Shown here piece after piece: positions 61,625-64,000 of a stretch of 64,000 nucleotides of DNA (positions within the stretch are counted from its first letter, which is position 1; each line of letters starts with the position of its first letter). This DNA is from Thiodiazotropha sp037384425. GTDB taxonomy: Bacteria; Pseudomonadota; Gammaproteobacteria; Chromatiales; Chromatiaceae. The stretch covers positions 55,892 through 119,891 of the forward strand of contig JARROA010000006.1 in NCBI GenBank assembly GCA_037384425.1, in the 5' to 3' direction. A model generated the notes under the pieces. It saw only the letters and a list, made by a program, of their open reading frames with translations. It ran no database searches and was not told where the DNA came from. Both the position numbers and the translations under genes were made by a program.

Positions 61625-62515
61625 CTATCTGATATGGTCAAGAATGCCTTCCAGCTCATCCAGGCTGTTGTAACCAATCACCAGCTTGCCCTTACCCTTG
61701 GCTCCCTGCTGCAGGTCGACCTTGGCCCCGAGCTTTTCCGACAGGTCATTGATCAGGCGACGGATATCGGGATCCTCGACGGCGGCCGGACGGGCGGCCG
61801 GGCTTTTCGGATTTTCGGCCTCACCTTGTAAACGGCGCACCAGGCGTTCGGTCTCACGCACCGACAGCCCCTGTTTCACCACCTGATTGGCCGCCTTGGT
61901 CTGGGCCTCTCCCTGCAGACCGAGCAGGGCCCGGGCATGCCCCATCTCCAGACGGCGGGTCTCCACCAGCTCCTTGACCTCTTCGTTGAGCTCCAGCAGG
62001 CGCAGTAGGTTTGTCACCGTCGTGCGCGACTTGCCCACCGCCTTGGCCACCTCCTGGTGGGTGAGGCCGAATTCGTGCAGCAGCCGGCTCAAGGCATTGG
62101 CCTCCTCCAGGGGGTTGAGGTCCTCCCGCTGGATGTTCTCGATCAGGCCCATGGCCATGGCCGCCTCTTCGGTGACCTCCTTGATCACCACCGGGATCTC
62201 ATCGAGCCCGGCCTGTTGGGCGGCGCGCCAGCGACGCTCGCCGGCGATCAGTTCGTAGCGGTCATTCTCCACCGGGCGTACCACTACCGGTTGGATCACG
62301 CCCTGGGCGGCGATGGAGTCGGCCAGTTCGCGCAGGGCGTCGGCGTCGAATTCGCGACGGGGCTGGTAGCGTCCGCGCTGGATCAGATCGACCGGTAGCC
62401 GGTTGAGACTCTCCTTGCGGCCACCGGCCTTGGCCGGCACCGGCGCCGATTCGTTCTGCATGCCGCCCAGCAGGGCGTCGAGACCGCGCCCCAGACCTCG
62501 TTTCTTAGCCGCCAT
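61625..62515 (-). CDS. parB: Chromosome partitioning protein ParB
   Basis: 296 residues. Begins MAAKKRGLGRGLDALLGG; the CTPase/ParB box has LPVDLIQRGRYQPRREFDADALRELADSI and ELIAGERRWRAAQQAGL; the helix-turn-helix is FGLTHQEVAKAVGKSRTTVTNLLRLL. Binds parS sites and loads onto DNA. Overlaps the parA stop by 11 bp. No parS sequence was found in the window. Confidence 0.97.
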   Translation of the reverse strand: MAAKKRGLGRGLDALLGGMQNESAPVPAKAGGRKESLNRLPVDLIQRGRYQPRREFDADALRELADSIAAQGVIQPVVVRPVENDRYELIAGERRWRAAQQAGLDEIPVVIKEVTEEAAMAMGLIENIQREDLNPLEEANALSRLLHEFGLTHQEVAKAVGKSRTTVTNLLRLLELNEEVKELVETRRLEMGHARALLGLQGEAQTKAANQVVKQGLSVRETERLVRRLQGEAENPKSPAARPAAVEDPDIRRLINDLSEKLGAKVDLQQGAKGKGKLVIGYNSLDELEGILDHIR

Positions 62516-63329
62516 AGTGCTCTTCCATTACCTCGGTATTGGCTGCTCCGCCAGCCGATTCCCGCAGACGATGCCGCCGCAGCAGCTCGCTGGCCAGGGC
62601 GAGATAGGCCATCGCCCCGCGGGAGGTCTTGTCGTAGAGCAGGATCGGGATGCCGTGACTCGGCGCTTCGGCCACCCGCACGTTGCGCGGGATGATGGTA
62701 TTGAAGACCGCGTCCTTGAAATGGGCCAGCAGCTGGCCGGAGACGTCGATCGCCAGATTGTTGCGCGGATCGTGCATGGTGCGCAGGAAACCCTCGATCT
62801 GCAGTGCCTGGTTGAGGTGGCTGCGGATCTGCTCGATGGTGCTCATGAGCGCGGAGAGTCCTTCCAGGGCATAGTATTCGGTCTGGATCGGTATCAACAC
62901 GCCATCGGCGGCGACCAGGGCATTCAGAGTCAGCATGTTGAGAGAGGGAGGGCAGTCGACCAGGATATAGTCGTAGTCCTGTTTCACCGGCGAAAGCGCA
63001 AGGTCGAGCCGCTTCTCCCGCATGGAGCTGCTCATCAGCCCCACCTCCGCCGCGGTCAGGTCGGCATTGGCCGGCAGCACGTCGAAACCCGATTCCGGGG
63101 CACGCTGTACCGACTCGCGCACCCCGGCATCGCTCAGCAGCACCTCGCAGGTGGAGCGCTCAAGATTGTGTTTGTCGATACCGCTGCCCATGCTGGCGTT
63201 GCCCTGGGGATCCATATCCACCAGCAGCACGCGCTTTTTCATGGCCGCCAGGGAGGCCGCCAGATTCACCGTGGTAGTGGTCTTGCCGACGCCGCCTTTC
63301 TGATTGGCCACCGAGATGATGTGTCCCAT
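62505..63329 (-). CDS. parA: Chromosome partitioning ATPase ParA (Soj)
   Basis: 274 residues. Deviant Walker A is VANQKGGVGKTTTTVNLAAS, with the signature lysine; LLVDMDPQGNASMGSGID and YILVDCPPSLNML complete the ParA/MinD fold. No N-terminal helix-turn-helix, so it is the chromosomal Soj type. In an operon with parB, downstream of rsmG as usual for Gammaproteobacteria. Confidence 0.97.
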   Translation of the reverse strand: MGHIISVANQKGGVGKTTTTVNLAASLAAMKKRVLLVDMDPQGNASMGSGIDKHNLERSTCEVLLSDAGVRESVQRAPESGFDVLPANADLTAAEVGLMSSSMREKRLDLALSPVKQDYDYILVDCPPSLNMLTLNALVAADGVLIPIQTEYYALEGLSALMSTIEQIRSHLNQALQIEGFLRTMHDPRNNLAIDVSGQLLAHFKDAVFNTIIPRNVRVAEAPSHGIPILLYDKTSRGAMAYLALASELLRRHRLRESAGGAANTEVMEEHYGG

Positions 63330-63552
63330 GATCTTTCTGCTAATTGAGTCGGGGGCCGACTATCATAAACCGTGAGCGGTCCTAGGGATACTCTTGGCGT
63401 TTCCGAACGGGGTCCGGCACCCTTTATCAAGCCTGTTTTCCCGCCGTGACCTCCCCGCGCGGTTACGGTTAGTGGTGTGATGCGTGAAAATACAGGTGAT
63501 TCGCCTGACTCTCATGGCGGGGCCTTGCGCGAATGGCAATTACTTGAGCCCG

Positions 63553-63582
63553 CGTTTCGGTGCGGCAAGCCGCACCGAAACG
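63553..63582. repeat. REP-like palindrome, second locus
   Basis: A perfect 14-bp stem, CGTTTCGGTGCGGC (63553-63566) and its complement (63569-63582), with a 2-nt centre. The core GGTGCGGCAAGCCGCACC is identical to the element at 23274-23291. It lies between rsmG and parA, 20 bp after the rsmG stop. Confidence 0.8.
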
Positions 63583-63601
63583 CCTCGCCGATGGGTGACA
63601 A

Positions 63602-64000
63602 TCAATGCGTTTCCCGCCAGGTCACCGCAATCAGACAGCGCGCACCCTGCACGAAGGGGACATCGAGGTCGATCACGCGGGAGTCGTACGCCTCGCCGAG
63701 GGCCGCCCGTTCCGCCTCCGCCTGCTCCGCCTTCATCGCCAACACCCGCGTACCCGGGCGACGCAGGTGATCCGCCAGCTCGAGCATGCGGGGCAGCGAG
63801 GTAAAGGCACGGGCGGTGAGGACATCGAACCCCTGCTCCGGATGGTAGGCCTCCAGCCGCTGCTGCTCCACGCTCACATTACCGAGCCCCAGCTCCAGCA
63901 CCGCCTGGCGCACGAAACGGATCTTCTTGCCGTTGCTATCGAGCAGCACGAAGCTCATGTCCGGCCGCATGATGGCCAGCGGAATACCCGGCAGACCCGG
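63602..64000 (-). CDS. rsmG: 16S rRNA (guanine-N7) methyltransferase RsmG, C-terminal part
   Basis: Methylates G527 of 16S rRNA. The frame is open to the window edge; 133 codons are visible. PGLPGIPLAIMRPDMSFVLLDSNGKKIRFVRQ, then FDVLTARAFTSLPRML, is the SAM-binding core of RsmG/GidB. The 5' end lies beyond 64000, where mnmG is expected. An internal ATG at 63970 is not the real start. Confidence 0.95.
   Translation of the reverse strand, partial: PGLPGIPLAIMRPDMSFVLLDSNGKKIRFVRQAVLELGLGNVSVEQQRLEAYHPEQGFDVLTARAFTSLPRMLELADHLRRPGTRVLAMKAEQAEAERAALGEAYDSRVIDLDVPFVQGARCLIAVTWRETH

Noticed and set aside
61625..64000. parS sites and oriC near parAB
   Set aside because: No TGTTTCACGTGAAACA-like sequence and no DnaA-box cluster was found in this part; these may lie beyond 64000.

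Overview
The window is ordinary chromosomal DNA from a GC-rich Gammaproteobacterium. The lineage is suggested by the F0F1-ATPase operon flanked by parAB/rsmG on one side and glmU/glmS on the other, a Rof homologue, DUF3135, DUF2889 and DUF3501 proteins, FadL and HemW. The gene content (a PPi-type-like phosphofructokinase, a KamA-family radical SAM enzyme, PPK2, a solitary TRAP binding protein, peroxide and O2 proteins) would fit a Chromatiales/Sedimenticola-like microaerobic chemotroph, but that placement is inference. I saw no tRNA, rRNA, CRISPR array, complete insertion sequence or prophage.

Layout. 1-7.2 kb: end of mrcA, a conserved hypothetical gene, citrate synthase, a KamA-family enzyme and sucCD. 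7.2-16.3 kb: PPK2, small lipoprotein, HAD hydrolase, a Cys-rich exported pseudo-metallopeptidase, CPxCG protein, dienelactone hydrolase, a hydrolase-like/thioredoxin fusion, a soluble CZB chemoreceptor, a membrane protein with H1-like repeats and 14 coiled-coil heptads, and a phosphofructokinase with an unusual active site. 16.3-28 kb: exported nuclease, rpmE, DUF3135 protein, rof, an H-NS-like basic protein, a GGDEF/EAL sensor, hemW, TRAP binding protein, uvrD and glk. 28.3-33.7 kb: an iron/peroxide/oxygen module. 33.7-34.9 kb: a RES-Xre toxin-antitoxin pair. 34.9-49.7 kb: fatty-acid uptake, activation and beta-oxidation with its ETF electron-transfer branch. 50.6-64 kb: glmS, glmU, FKBP, atpCDGAHFEBI, parBA and rsmG, the usual origin-proximal block.

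Two regulatory circuits can be read directly. (1) A Fur-family protein of Irr/PerR type (30190-30624) lies beside 15-bp 7-1-7 palindromes (TTAGAATAATTCTAA at 30041 and a near-identical copy at 30800), upstream of a diheme peroxidase gene and of an operon of rubrerythrin-like protein, Fe-S protein, an encapsulated-ferritin (EncFtn) homologue and DUF3501. The EncFtn homologue keeps its iron ligands but has no encapsulin-targeting tail and no encapsulin neighbour. I consider this the most interesting locus. (2) A MerR-family regulator (45316-45711) has the palindrome TTGACGTATACGTCAA in its own promoter, and the same site recurs 4.2 kb away upstream of etfBA-ETF:QO. This implies one regulon that joins a Bacillus fadNAE-like beta-oxidation operon to its electron-transfer chain.

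Smaller points of interest: a factor-independent terminator inside the 5' end of the nuclease reading frame, a peptidase-like protein with HQxxH in place of HExxH, a palindromic REP-like element at two sites 40 kb apart, and an 890-bp gap with gene-debris character upstream of etfB.
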